From Citrus sinensis (lineage: Eukaryota > Streptophyta > Magnoliopsida > Sapindales > Rutaceae): a stretch of DNA of 64,000 bases. Where the stretch lies: assembly GCF_022201045.2 (NCBI RefSeq), contig NC_068557.1:26265501-26329500 (forward strand), read 5' to 3'. Position 1 is the stretch's first letter, and each line of letters begins with the position of its first letter. The translations under genes and the position numbers were made by a program. Under the pieces are notes generated by a model. That model saw only the letters and a list, made by a program, of their open reading frames with translations, did no database searches and was not told the DNA's origin. Below, one piece after another: positions 25,307 through 36,300 of the stretch.

Positions 25307-26350
25307 TTGTTAAGTCAGGAGGATTTCATTCCATTTTTGGTTTCAAATCCACTCAACCACGCCACTTGCGTCTCAATTCAATCTCTTTTTCCCCCCCCCC
25401 TTCCCTCAACTCTTGATCGATGGTTCGTTCTCTTGCTCTCGTTCAATTTTCGTTATTGTATTTGATGCATGTATCATCATCTGATGGGTGGTTTTTATGT
25501 TGGCTTCTTGTGGTAGCGGTAGCTTTATTTATTTAATTATTTTTGGTTAATTGAATTAGTTATCGAGTCGGATACTGTGGGTGTGATTGCTATAAGATTT
25601 TGTAAATTACAAAAATTAAATTGGACAGATTTTACATATTTCGCTTTGCTATCTTCGGAAAAGAATTTTATTGTTAGTTGCAAGGCTTCTGTACTTGATT
25701 CCTTTGGTTTGGATTTCGATGTTTTGAATGATGAATATCGGTTGTGCTTTGCTGCTATTGTGCTTAGATCCTTAATTATCTGTGTTATGCCTATTTTGGT
25801 CATTTCTTCTGGGGAGGTGGTGTTCTGTTTCTTCAGGGGTGAAACAGAGGGTTGCTTGGTGTTTGGTTATGAACATAGTGATTTTTTGTTTGACTTACTC
25901 TTGCTTCTTCTATTTTTTAATAATTTTTTACCAGTTAAAAATGTTTAGACTGGTATGTTTGTGATGTATGCTTGAATTGATTGGCTTTTTTGAGTTTGAT
26001 TAAAATGCTAAATAAATGGTGGAAGCAAGAAATTGAAAATTTGATGATAATTTATTATTATTGTAGGAACTTGATGTAGTTATATTTGAATGGACGAATA
26101 TTGCTTCAGTATATGAATCATTATGGGTAACAGATACCATGCTTGTTTAACAACCTGGGCAACCAATCTCGAGAGAGCTTTTCTCATGTTTCTATTTTAT
26201 TTTCCTCCAACCCTGGGAATTGGACACTTTGACACCCTGGGAATTTAATTTCTGTTTTATTTGTGTGTAACTGGTGTTGTAATTGTTGTATGTTCTGATT
26301 TATTTTCGATTTATTTTCTGTTTCGTAGTTTCGGAAATCAATTAACCATA

Positions 26351-26696
26351 ATGTCAACTAGCACAAGTGAAATTCGAAACTCACAGCAGCTATTTAACGG
26401 ATGCGGTAATTACATGGAGTTATTAACGTCACGTACAACAAAGAATCCAAATCGTAAATTTTGGCTTTGTAAAAGATGTAATAATTTTCAATGGGCTGAA
26501 TATCGTAAACCAAGCGAAGAGAAAATTGATGTTAGTGGAGGAGGTTAGAAAATTAGCATTAGAGATTGAGTGTTTGTCCGTTAAATTCCAATTATTGTAT
26601 GATAACGATCTTCGAAGGAGACAGACACCAAAATATGATTACATTAAAATACTTGTAATTGTTGTGATATGTTATCTATTCAAGTGTTATTTTTAA
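26351..26696 (+). pseudogene. small GRF-type zinc-finger protein, frameshifted
   Basis: The frame from ATG 26351 encodes MSTSTSE... then a GRF-type zinc-finger core: CGNYMELLTS, TTKNPNRKFWLCKRC, NNFQWAEY. It ends early at TAG 26546-26548. A second frame, entered by a one-base shift at about 26527-26540, continues as a helical segment (EEVRKLALEIECL) and a C-terminal hydrophobic stretch (ILVIVVICYLF), stopping at TAA 26694-26696. Small plant GRF proteins usually have just this order: zinc finger, coiled coil, C-terminal membrane anchor. So I read it as one gene broken by a frameshift. The first Cys of the usual CxCG is also replaced (NGCG). A spliced leader is likely, with its acceptor near TTTCGTAG at 26327-26328, but this is not proven. 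Confidence 0.6.
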
Positions 26697-27437
26697 GTTG
26701 TATTATTTTGTACTATGTATTAATTTGCAATTGATTAATTGATTAGTTGATGTCAATTGTTTCTTTATCCTATAGCGATTTCTAGTTTTGTGAATTTCCA
26801 AGAAATTTCCTTCGTGTTTTCACTTGTTTATTTTGGAACTAGCTAAGAAATTTATTGACATAATGTACATGCGGAACTTGAACACAACATTCTTGCATGG
26901 CAAAATCTTCATACTTGAAATCGTGATATTCAAGAAAGCAAAAAAAATATCACATTTTGGCTTCATTTATTCATGCTTTCATGGTCTTTTCAACTGATTC
27001 TGAAATAGAACAAAAGAAGAAAAATGGTCAATTTAAAATGCTGTAGAATAAATGAGTCTTTGTCCAGCACAACTAAATGTAGAAACAATAAATACTTATG
27101 AGTTTTGTAATGTAGAGTTTTTCACTTTGTAAAGCAATGAACTCCTCTTTCTCTTTCAGATCTTCCCGAAAGCAAAGTAAATAGCAAAGAAGGAAATAAC
27201 AAAGAAGGAAGGAAATAGCAAAGCAAATTAAAATAAGCAGACCACAGCTGGACACAACAAATTTTCTAGTTAGGCCCACACATTGACTGAAGAAACACGT
27301 GAAGAAACAGCTTTGCTTTTGCTTTTTCTTTCCCCAACTTTTTTCTTTCCTTTATATAAAGCAAGATAATGGACACGTGATTAACTCAGAGCAAACGGTG
27401 CGTTTTGATTTCGGGGTGTAAATTCGGGGTAAATAGC

Positions 27438-28302
27438 AGCACTCAAAAAGAAAGGAAAGATGTTTCTTTTGGATTTTATTTTGACAAGATAATCGGAAAA
27501 CTCACTTTGTCTAATCTTTCATTTCACAATCCAATTTTGTGGACGAGATCCAACGAATCATAATTCATTTGATATCTTCTGTTGTTTAAGCCCAATCCAA
27601 AACATGACTAATGCCGATCAAAATATATGCAGTGGGCCGCCTCATCTTTTTTTTTTTTTTTTTTTTTTTGAGTTTGAATATGGGCACTGCCCCTTTATAG
27701 ATCTTTTAAAACTCCTTTCTTCGTATATTTACACTTTTAAAAATTTCAACATCGGTACATCCCATATAATTTGTAATAAGTCTCGTCTTGACAGTTCATC
27801 TCTTTGTTCTTTCTTTAACCCCACTTCAATATGTTCGCTATGGTGAAATAAGATTCCCGAGAGTTACCTATAAAATCCGAAATTTAGTTGATATTTTTCT
27901 CTAAACTTATATTCAATGTCGTGGTCGACAAATTTACATATGTAGAATATTTACGATTGCGTTTCTTTTATTTTCGTCCTTTTGCTTCGTTCTTTTAGTA
28001 TGTATTATGAATTCATTCATGTTTACTGATGATGATAAAAAAAAAAAAAAAAGCGCAATAAATTAAAATGATAAAAAAAGGGAGCTTTCATTTAAGGAAT
28101 ATGTAAACTTTTTGTTTACTTCTTGTAATTATTAACTTCATATTGGCTTCTTCTTCTATTACTAAAGTGGCCTCCTTCCTAGAATTTGTCTATTGGCCGC
28201 TGATGGATTTGTTTGGTCGGAAGATGTCGGATGCCAAATGTGATCAGGATTATTTTGTGGTGGTGATGGTAAAAAGTTAATGGGTTTATTGAAAATGAAG
28301 CC
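27438..28302. other. intergenic, no gene recognised
   Basis: AT-rich stretch between the TIR element and the second LINE. A 23-base poly(T) at 27647-27669 could be the tail of another old minus-strand retroelement, but I see no protein similarity next to it. Confidence 0.5.
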
Positions 28303-29010
28303 TTTTTTTTTTTTTTTTTTAAGAAAATATACCTTTCATCCATTTAAATCAGAAAATAAATACATAAGTTCAACTGGATACTATCCTAGCTATACATTAG
28401 GCTCTAATTTGTCTAGAGCTAGTTTATCTATCAAATGAGCTAAGGAATTACAAGCTTGCTATATATGCCGAATCTTAACATTTGTCAATCTATTCATAAT
28501 CTGTTGAATCTCAAAAATCACCCAAAAAATTTATTTTCTGCTTGCTGCCTTTTATATTAAGGCATAAATCAGCTGTCTCTTGTGAATCGGTTTCCACTAT
28601 CACTGAGTTGTGACCAATGGACTCTGCAGCTTCTATTCCCCAAAGGGCTGCTTCAGCCTCTGTAAACGAAACTTCACCAGTGAAAGTTGATCTCTTCATT
28701 CCAGCTGCTACAAAATTCCATCTGAGTTTCAAAGTACAATCCCCAGCCCAACAATCTGTTGTTCTGCTCTCATTGCTGCATCTACATTGATTTTGATCCA
28801 TCCTTCTGGTGGGGACTCCATTCACTAGATTTGGTGCTACCGATGTGGACTTTGCCGTATGAGAGACATTTTAGTTCTTTTGTTATGACTCCACAATGGC
28901 TTTTACTTTAGTCACTGATAGTTGGGAATTTTCACTCTTATTTTCAAAAAACTGAAGATTCCTTGCATAACTAGATGTCCAACATAATGCACCTACCATT
29001 TCTATTAATA
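28303..29010 (-). mobile_element. 5'-truncated L1-type LINE remnant, minus strand
   Basis: Read on the minus strand, the segment starts near 29000 with a linker typical of plant LINE ORF2 (SYARNLQFFENKSENSQLSVTK). An RNase H-like RVT_3 domain follows at 28825-28511 (GEVSFTEAEAALWGIEAA, VIVETDSQE). Then comes a frameshifted tail (CNSLAHLIDKLAL) and a poly(A) tail, seen as poly(T) at 28303-28320. Frameshifts and stops make it inactive. It belongs to the same broad clade as the copy at 23.8-25.0 kb but lies in the opposite orientation. Confidence 0.78.
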
Positions 29011-29242
29011 CAAGAAAAATTAGCAACGGGTTTTAAAAGATTCGGAGGGGGTGCCAATAGTAGCACTCATTTTATTTTTTAATTTGAACCCGGTCTTTTA
29101 GTCAAATGAGTTGTTTGTTTAATTTGGTTGGCCCATAAGTCACCATACATTTGATATCCCCAAAAATATTTTTTCGATTTTTTTAAAACATTTAAAATTT
29201 TAAAAACTAATAATATCATTAACAAACTAATTAATGGGCCAC

Positions 29243-29312
29243 ATAGTGAGACAAATCTCATGACACTTTCTCATCTCATAGTGAGACAAATCTCATGATA
29301 CTTTCTCATCTC
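29243..29312. repeat. 35-bp tandem duplication
   Basis: Two copies, 29243-29277 and 29278-29312, start ATAGTGAGACAAATCTCATGA and end CTTTCTCATCTC, with one mismatch. No gene is involved. Confidence 0.9.
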
Positions 29313-29720
29313 AATTGTTACTAGCATAAATTACATTACACACATTTTGTTACCAAACTTTAATTAAGCAGTTTTATTTTATAAGACCATCACAGTTAAG
29401 CTATCCATCTTAAAACATACTCGGTCAAATGCTATGTCTCCGCTTTAAAATTTAAAACAAAAACTGGATAAAATTTGCTAAAAAGAACTAATCTTAATAA
29501 TTGGCTTGGAATTGGGCATCCATTTTGACCAACCTTAGAAATTTAAAATCATATACTTCCTTTATTATAATTAGAAAATAAAGCAAAACTATTATTGTCA
29601 ACTCTTCTTACAATATTAATACATGCTAGCATGTCATCTTTGTCTCTGTGGGAGTGCGTCTCACGTATTTCTTTTCCCAGTTATAATAATATGGGTTCTT
29701 TTTTCACCGCATGCTAATGC

Positions 29721-29728
29721 TATATATA
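29721..29728 (+). promoter_or_regulatory. TATA box of the peroxidase gene
   Basis: TATATATA at 29721-29728 lies 95 bp upstream of the peroxidase ATG, a normal distance for a plant core promoter with a short leader. Confidence 0.6.
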
Positions 29729-29822
29729 CAAGTCGAAACAAATTTTGAAAGCTCATAAAAAACACATGCTTCTCTTGGTTCAGAGCTAATTCTTATATAG
29801 CAGAAACAAGAACAACAAAGCC

Positions 29823-31116
29823 ATGAATTACTCCTCTTCTATTTCTTTCTTCTTCTTCATCATTCTTCTTGTTCAGTTGATTTCAATCTCATCAGCAGCC
29901 TACAATGAGCAAGATCAAAATAAAAAATCCCCGTTGGATGTTGACCTCCCAGTTGGTGATATCGGTTTAGACGACAGTTTTGCATCGTCAGAGATGTTGC
30001 ATTCCGACGAATGGCCATCCTCCTCTTACTATCATCGGAGGTGTCCAAATAAAAACGTTGAAAAAATCATCAATAAAAAGGTTAAAGAATGGGTTGACAA
30101 GGATTACAAAATTGCTCCCAGCCTTCTAAGGTTGCACTACCACGACTGCGCAGTTAGGGTAAGAAAATAGTATCTCTTTTTTTTTTTCTTTTATTAAAAC
30201 GTTAAGTAATTTTTAAAATAACATACTAAAAAACAATGTGTCATTTTAACTAATAATGCAGGGATGTGATGGTTCAATTCTTTTGAACAACGACGGAAGC
30301 GAAAGAAGGGCTAATGTAAGCAAAACACTGAGAGGGTTCGAGGTGATCGATGATATCAAGGCGGAGCTGGAGAAGGAATGCCCGAAAACCGTCTCCTGTG
30401 CCGACATTCTGGCAGCGGCCGCCAGGGACGCCACCGTGCTTCTTGGTGGTGAATACTGGGACGTTCCCTTAGGAAGGAAAGACGGGCGAGTGTCTATTGG
30501 CAAGGAAGCTGACATTGTGCCAATGGGTCACGACAATGTTACCACCCTGCTCGAGTTTTTCCAATCTATGGGATTAGAAGTGTCCGATTTGGTTATTCTC
30601 TCAGGTAATTCCAAAGATATATATATATATTTTAAGTTCACGAGAGTTCAGAAATTATGAATTTATTACTTAAGTGTTAATGTGTATATTTTTCTCTCTC
30701 CAGGGGCACATACAATCGGTAGGACATCATGTGCACAAGTTCAAGACAGGATTTACAATTACAAAGGGACAGGGAAACCGGATCCCTCCATTAATGAAAA
30801 ATACCTCAACTTCTTGCAAAGAAGATGCAGATGGGCATCAGAAGATGCTGAATTGGATGCTGAAAGTCCCTGGAAATTTGACAACATGTACTATAAAAAT
30901 CTTCAAAACGGCTTGGGGCTGCTACCAACAGATCAACTCTTGCTCTCTGATAAAAGGACTGAACCCATTGCTAAAGCGTTGGCTAGCATGCCATCCTTCC
31001 TCTACGGCCAAATATTCGGGGCCTCCATGAAAAAATTTGGCAAAGTTAATGTTTTATCAGGAGATGAAGGAGAAATCCGCACCAATTGCAATTTTGTCAA
31101 TTCTCATAGCTATTAA
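29823..31116 (+). CDS. PER7: class III secretory peroxidase, peroxidase 7-like, 363 aa
   Basis: Exons 29823-30158, 30262-30604 and 30704-31116 join in phase (GT-AG). An N-terminal signal peptide (about 1-25) precedes an acidic extension of about 40 residues not found in most class III peroxidases but typical of the peroxidase 7 branch. The catalytic distal site LLRLHYHDC gives Arg103 and His107; the proximal heme ligand is His229 in LSGAHTIGRTSC. VSCADILAAAARDA and the GRKDG region are intact. The enzyme oxidises phenolics with hydrogen peroxide in the apoplast, for example in lignin or suberin polymerisation or defence. The substrate cannot be read from sequence. The family is certain; the PER7 assignment rests on the extension and general resemblance. 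Confidence 0.93.
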
Positions 31117-31458
31117 TTAGTTTGTTTTCCCAAGCTTCAAACATTAATGTGTTCATTTTATTGATCTTTTCTTTTTTTTTTTCTTTTTGCCTGATTTTCA
31201 GCTTTTATTGCAATTATTAATACTGCTGAGGATTTTGACTTTTATCATTCCACAGTTATTTTATTTCTTGTTGTGGAACTGTATGTATTTAAACCTTTCG
31301 TGTTGAGATGGAAATGTTAAATATGAGAAGATTTGTGGTGCTCCTAAAGCATTGTGTTGAGATAAAAGTGTTCAATATGACAAGATATTTGGTGATGTTA
31401 AATTGTTACTTCTTATTTATTCAATACTTGTCATGTAAGTACACATATTATCATAATT
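31117..31458. other. 3' flank of the peroxidase gene
   Basis: T-rich sequence following the stop codon, probably the 3' UTR and terminator region. It contains two similar segments GTGTTGAGATGGAAATGTTAA (about 31299) and TTGTTGAGAT-like GTGTTGAGATAAAAGTG (about 31353). No gene is seen. Confidence 0.5.
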
Positions 31459-31747
31459 AGTTGAAGTATACCAACAAGCGCGTAGATCAATTGGCATAAG
31501 GTTGTTCTATCTTAACCAAGGTCCTCGGTTCGAGGCTTGGGAATGCAGCTACGTTAAATACTTATTGGGAGAGCTTTGTCACCCTAATGGTCTTACCCGG
31601 CTCGAATCTAGATTAGTCGAGGCCTAATATGGTCTTTGGCTACCAAATGGGTCCTACCCGGCTCGAATCTGGATTAGTCGAGGCCCAATGTGGTCTTCGG
31701 ATACCAAATGGTTTAATACACCGAAAAAAAAAATGAGTTGAAGTATA
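31459..31747 (+). mobile_element. tRNA-derived SINE with 12-bp TSD and internal duplication
   Basis: The element spans 31471-31735 between direct repeats AGTTGAAGTATA at 31459-31470 and 31736-31747. Its 5' part resembles a tRNA, with an A-box-like segment (GCGTAGATCAATTGGCATAA) and a B box (GGTTCGAGGCT) at about 31527-31537. The body carries two tandem copies of about 63 bp, each with ACCCGGCTCGAATCT and GGATTAGTCGAGGC or a close variant. It ends in an A-run at about 31724-31733. The A/B boxes, A-tail and perfect duplication together define a SINE. Confidence 0.85.
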
Positions 31748-32982
31748 TATGTTGCAAGGACTGAATGGAAATGATAAGAAGCACCCAAGATTTTCCCGTT
31801 AAATATACACTAGATGTTGTTATTCGCTGATAAAATTATTATTAATTAAATGAAAAGCCTTTCATTAACAAAAGATAACAAAATTCATTAATTTATTTGT
31901 GCCTGGCATGAAGCGAATTCTTTTCATTCAGCTTTGTACAGTATGTTTGTGCTTTTGGCATGAAAACAAAGTTTATTTTGACTGCTTCTACTTGTAAATA
32001 TCGTGGAAGCCAAAGTTCTATTTGAATTTTATATTGGATGTTTGTGCTTCGAGCATCAAAACAGACGAAATTTTATTATATTTATTTACTTTTGACTGCT
32101 TGTAAATGTTTCATCTGTTTCTCAATGTCTTTGTGGGCTAACCCTTGGTTCTCCTCCTAGGAGACTGTAGGTTGCTTCTCCCTATCCAATATCCAGCACT
32201 TTCATATCTCTTCCACACAAATACAACCACACTCAGTTAGTTTCATGCTGCCTACCTCCTTATTCATTCAATAAAAAATTTTCAATATACCTCCAAAAAG
32301 ATGATTAAAAAAAAAAAATCAACCCACCTCCCGTTTATTCTTATCTTCTGAACTAAAATGAGACTTTCACATTTTTAAGAAGTAAATTAAATATTATCAT
32401 TTTATTTAAAAGATGAATTGAAATTTACTCTTCTAAATTATTATTATTACTTTTTAGAAAACTGAAATATACAAATTATTATATTATTTAAAAATTACTC
32501 GAAAATTTAGATGTAGATATTCATGAAAGTATGCTAGAATTGCGTATATCTAAAATTGTTATACACCACTTGTAACCTAAAATCTGACATAAACTTCCAA
32601 CTGACTTAAGATACTTGTAATTAGATGATATGGATAGTAGTCAAATCTTTATTTTTATGTAATATCACCGCCATAAGAACAGGACACTGATAAAGCCATC
32701 CACCTCAAAAACATTGCAAAAGTAGTCCACCACTGACACCTCTTGCTTTCCCCTCAAGGCCTTAACTCTCTGTCTCTCTCTCTCTCATTTGAATAAACCT
32801 AGCTAAAAATTTACCCTCTTCATTGAAAACATAAAATATACTTCCTCTACAAGCACCTTTTTTTTTTTTGGCCCCTCTTTTGAACTCTCGGAACTTAATT
32901 TCTTCCTTGGCACCTGCATGTTGATCATTACTTAACCAAAATCTTGGATGATTTAATTTATATTGAGATCTCTTGCTTTTGC
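31748..32982. other. intergenic, promoter region of the CLE gene
   Basis: AT-rich sequence with a (CT)n run at about 32771-32787 and a T-run at 32860-32870, both upstream of the CLE gene and probably in its leader or promoter. Nothing else recognised. Confidence 0.5.
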
Positions 32983-33366
32983 ATGGCTAGTGCTGCAATG
33001 TCCCCTTATATCACAACCATGACCCTCTTCTTGTTTCTTCTTCTATTAATCCAAGCCAGTGCAGCTGCTGACAAGGAGTCTCACACCGCAAGTAATCTTC
33101 CTCGTTATTATTCACTCAACACAAAAAATGGAGAAGAACCTGTGCATTTGAAGAGATCAAACAACATGGATTTTGCCACAAGAAAACACAAGACGGCTAA
33201 TTCAAACACAAACACAGTCCATCAAATTCCTCCGGTGGCGGCTGAGAAGAGTGAGAGGTTTCGAGCTCGAAGATCGCCCTTAGAGCCTGGAGGCCAATTA
33301 GAAAAGATCTTCAATGACAGTGCCCATGAAGTTCCAAGTGGTCCAAATCCCATTTCAAATAGGTAA
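32983..33366 (+). CDS. CLE41/44: CLE41/44-type precursor of the TDIF peptide, 127 aa
   Basis: Single-exon frame from ATG 32983 to TAA 33364-33366. The N-terminal 30 or so residues are a hydrophobic secretion signal (MTLFLFLLLLIQASAAA). A variable, basic middle follows, and the C-terminus carries the dodecapeptide HEVPSGPNPISN at residues 115-126, then one extra Arg. This is the exact TDIF sequence of Arabidopsis CLE41/CLE44. The processed peptide, hydroxylated on its prolines, is made in phloem and binds the receptor PXY/TDR in cambium. There it promotes stem-cell division and blocks xylem differentiation. CLE41 and CLE44 differ only outside the motif, so which one this is stays open. Earlier in-frame ATGs do not exist; ATG at 32998 is an alternative start. 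Confidence 0.93.
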   Translation: MASAAMSPYITTMTLFLFLLLLIQASAAADKESHTASNLPRYYSLNTKNGEEPVHLKRSNNMDFATRKHKTANSNTNTVHQIPPVAAEKSERFRARRSPLEPGGQLEKIFNDSAHEVPSGPNPISNR

Positions 33367-36300
33367 TTTAATTAAGTTTATATCTATATATATGAGTTGT
33401 TCATCTTTTTAGTTTGTGTTTGTTTTATCTTCTTATAAATATTTTACACAGAGAGCTAGCTTACGTGTTAGTCACCTTTATATATATCTTTGAATTTTCT
33501 TCTACTACATCAATGTAATATCACTACAGTTCATTTTTATGATTATTTTTTGAAAGAGATAGAACCCAGCTGGTAAGCGAGCTACTAAGTACCAACCAAT
33601 CATTCAACCATGAGGATGTATGTACATGAGATTTAGATTCTAGTCATTATCTTTCTTTGCCTTCTTTTGATGATTTTTCATAATTATGCCACATTCCTTC
33701 CCAGCAGCTGCAGCTAGCTAGTGATACTGTCATATATTATTATTATTATTATTATTATTATTTAGTAGTTAACGCTCTTGTTGTCGGCCTCCATAAATAT
33801 ATATTTATATTGAATGAGGACCACCTATTTAATTTTCTAAAAGTGCTTATCAAAATCACGAGATTATTCATTATCAATTACATCCCAAAGACAGAAGATT
33901 AGCATGGTTACTAGTTAAATGGAAGAAACCCTTAGTTTTTTTAATTTATCAGTTCTTGAAGGCAACATATCCAAAAAGAAATAAAGAAACATATAAAAAA
34001 AAAATAGATAGAAGTGCTAGCATAATTTACATTTTCAGTATGTCTAATGTTGTTGAGATCGGTTTCGTTCACAAATCGGGTAAACTATAACACATTCGAT
34101 CTTTGTTGAACAATCATGCAGCCAGGGTCATGTCTTGTATACATTTTGATCGGCAACTTTTAAAATGAATGTACATCATAGCACATTCGAGATGATGCCC
34201 TAGACTTTCTTTTCTTGAATGAGAAAATGGAACCATAAAATTAGAGTGTTAAGCTGCAAGGGGGTTTTTGTGATTCAATTAAAAAAAAAAAAAAAGCATC
34301 CCAAATTTAATAAAAATTTCCGAAAATTTTCTACCACGATCCTTTAAATCTCATAGCCAAAAAAAACAAAAAAAAAATGGTGAGAGAGAGAGAGAAACAC
34401 AATGATGCAAAAATGTATGTGGGTTTGGGCCTTTTGTTGAAGACGAGACTGAATTGTAATTATGAAAGTAAAAGGAGGAGGCCCAAGACTCCATTGTTTT
34501 TCGCGTAAAGTCACGAGGACCTAGCATCCAAAGCAATGGTGATTGGTGAATGGTCACTTTCCTTCTGCCCTTGTTTTCCAAATTAACCCTTGTTTTCTTA
34601 TGGTAACTTACATTTCTGTCCCCACTGTTTTCTTCTTTTAAAAGCTGAATCACTATAAAAAGTGTCCTCTATGTCCTCTTCTGCCTTCTCCTGTGTTTTA
34701 TCCCCTTGTTTGGTACCATTCTTTGTTGGTTAATGTGTGGAATTACCTATGCAATTTCAAAAAGCTTCCGGATATAATTTGGGATGGGTAACTTTCATGC
34801 TCAAATAAGACTAAACTTCTACATTTTTTTTTCTTAACTTTATTTTAAAAATTCATTGATATTCAATAATTGGTCAGATTCCTTACATTAGTTAAACTTA
34901 TTATAATTGCAACCTAAATATGTAGGTACAAGTGAGTTGAATCTACTCTTAAATATTTTGGAAGAAAATATTGTTCCACTCGTATAAATAAGAGACTCTG
35001 ACTTATAACCTAATGTATACTTTTCTTTTGTATTAGTATTAAACTTAAAACTTGAAACTTGACATGCACATTTACGAATTCATAATACAAAATCTTGAAA
35101 CAAGTAATGCTTTGACATTGGTGGCATCTTGTCTCCATTAATTTTTGCATGTAACAAAGACAGGATATTTGTGTAGGAATTTATTCCATTACTTTTTAAT
35201 CATTCTAATAACTTTGCAAAAAGCAAGTTTAAGTCAAGAAAAAGACCACTACATATTAACGCTAAAATTTTTTGTCTCTATTTCTCTCGCAAATAGTTTA
35301 CATATCAATTTTGTCTGGGACTAGAAGAGGAGGTGAAGATGACTTGCTTTTGGCAATCAAAGCATCATTCTGTCTACCTTTATCACTTTTGATTTGGAGT
35401 GCTTTATGTTTATCACTTATATTAAACTTTTGTATCAATTACTCAACCATGCACCAAACCTAAACCTCCCCCAACAGACCAATGTACACGTTCAAAACTG
35501 AAAGATTAACCACAATTATATTTAAGTGAAACCTTAAAAAAAAGGATATTATACAATTAAATATTGAGTAAATATTCATTTATTCCCTATCTTTTAAGGT
35601 ATACAATAAAATATTAATGCACGATTGTAAAGTTGGTGTTATAAATAACAAGTCTACTAAATAAAATTATAAATTTAACATGTGAGGTTAGAAGTCTAAT
35701 AGTAAGAAATTTGTAAGTATAAAATCATACATGGTGGAACTATGTAGAAAGACAAAATTGTAATGCTTATTTACATAGAGGGCAGTACTATGGAAAAATT
35801 GAACTACTCAATAAAAAAATTCATTTATTTTCATATTAATTTTTATAAAAAAATTATTTCAGTGGGAATAAATTTATAAAAAAAAATTTGATATTAGAAT
35901 CAATTTTATAAATTATTAATTTTTATTATAATTTTATCTCTAATAAATTAAATTTTTAGATCCGTCCTGGTTACGCTTGTATGAACAAACAATACCATGA
36001 GTCTATGACATAACAACTCACTTTTCAAATAAATCACCTATCATCGGTAGAGTGTAGTCACTGAGAAAGCGAGAGAACTGATCGTCTCCTTTGATGAAAG
36101 TGATCAACGAGTTTCTTTAATAAAGCTTTTTCCTTTACAAAAAGTGGAGCCCTTGGTGACCACTGACCAATATCCTTTTGTGCATGGATAGAAAAGAAAA
36201 CTAATCACTGTGAGTTGATTAGACCACATTAACAGGTTGATTAGACAATATTAACAAACACTTGCCATGCAGTATGCTAAAAGCTGAAATTAAAATTGAA

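Larger units (their letters stand above)
25029..27437 (+). mobile_element. 2.4-kb TIR-bounded element carrying a GRF zinc-finger gene
   Basis: Left end 25029-25074 and right end 27392-27437 are inverted repeats of about 45 bp, starting GCTATTTACCCCGAAT at both ends. They share CCCCGAAATCAA and ACGCACCGTTT, with only a few mismatches. CACGTG boxes lie just inside both ends. No transposase is visible. The interior holds a T/C-rich leader with a 55-bp tandem duplication, a probable 5' UTR intron and a GRF zinc-finger frame at 26351-26696. No clear target-site duplication is visible; a TA dinucleotide (TA|TTTACC ... GGTAAA|TA) is possible but the palindromic ends make it uninformative. It could also be an inverted-repeat-flanked host gene fragment. 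Confidence 0.6.

Noticed and set aside
25577..25948. A 123-codon plus-strand frame inside the TIR unit
   Set aside because: Low-complexity Leu/Phe-rich sequence in what is probably a leader intron; no recognisable domain.
27073..27279. Minus-strand hydrophobic frame near the right end of the TIR unit
   Set aside because: It would need a GTG start and has no family resemblance, though a TATA-like TTATATAAA at about 27351-27359 lies upstream of it.
34351..34653. A 100-codon minus-strand open frame
   Set aside because: It depends on a GAGA repeat at its end and shows no domain or family resemblance.
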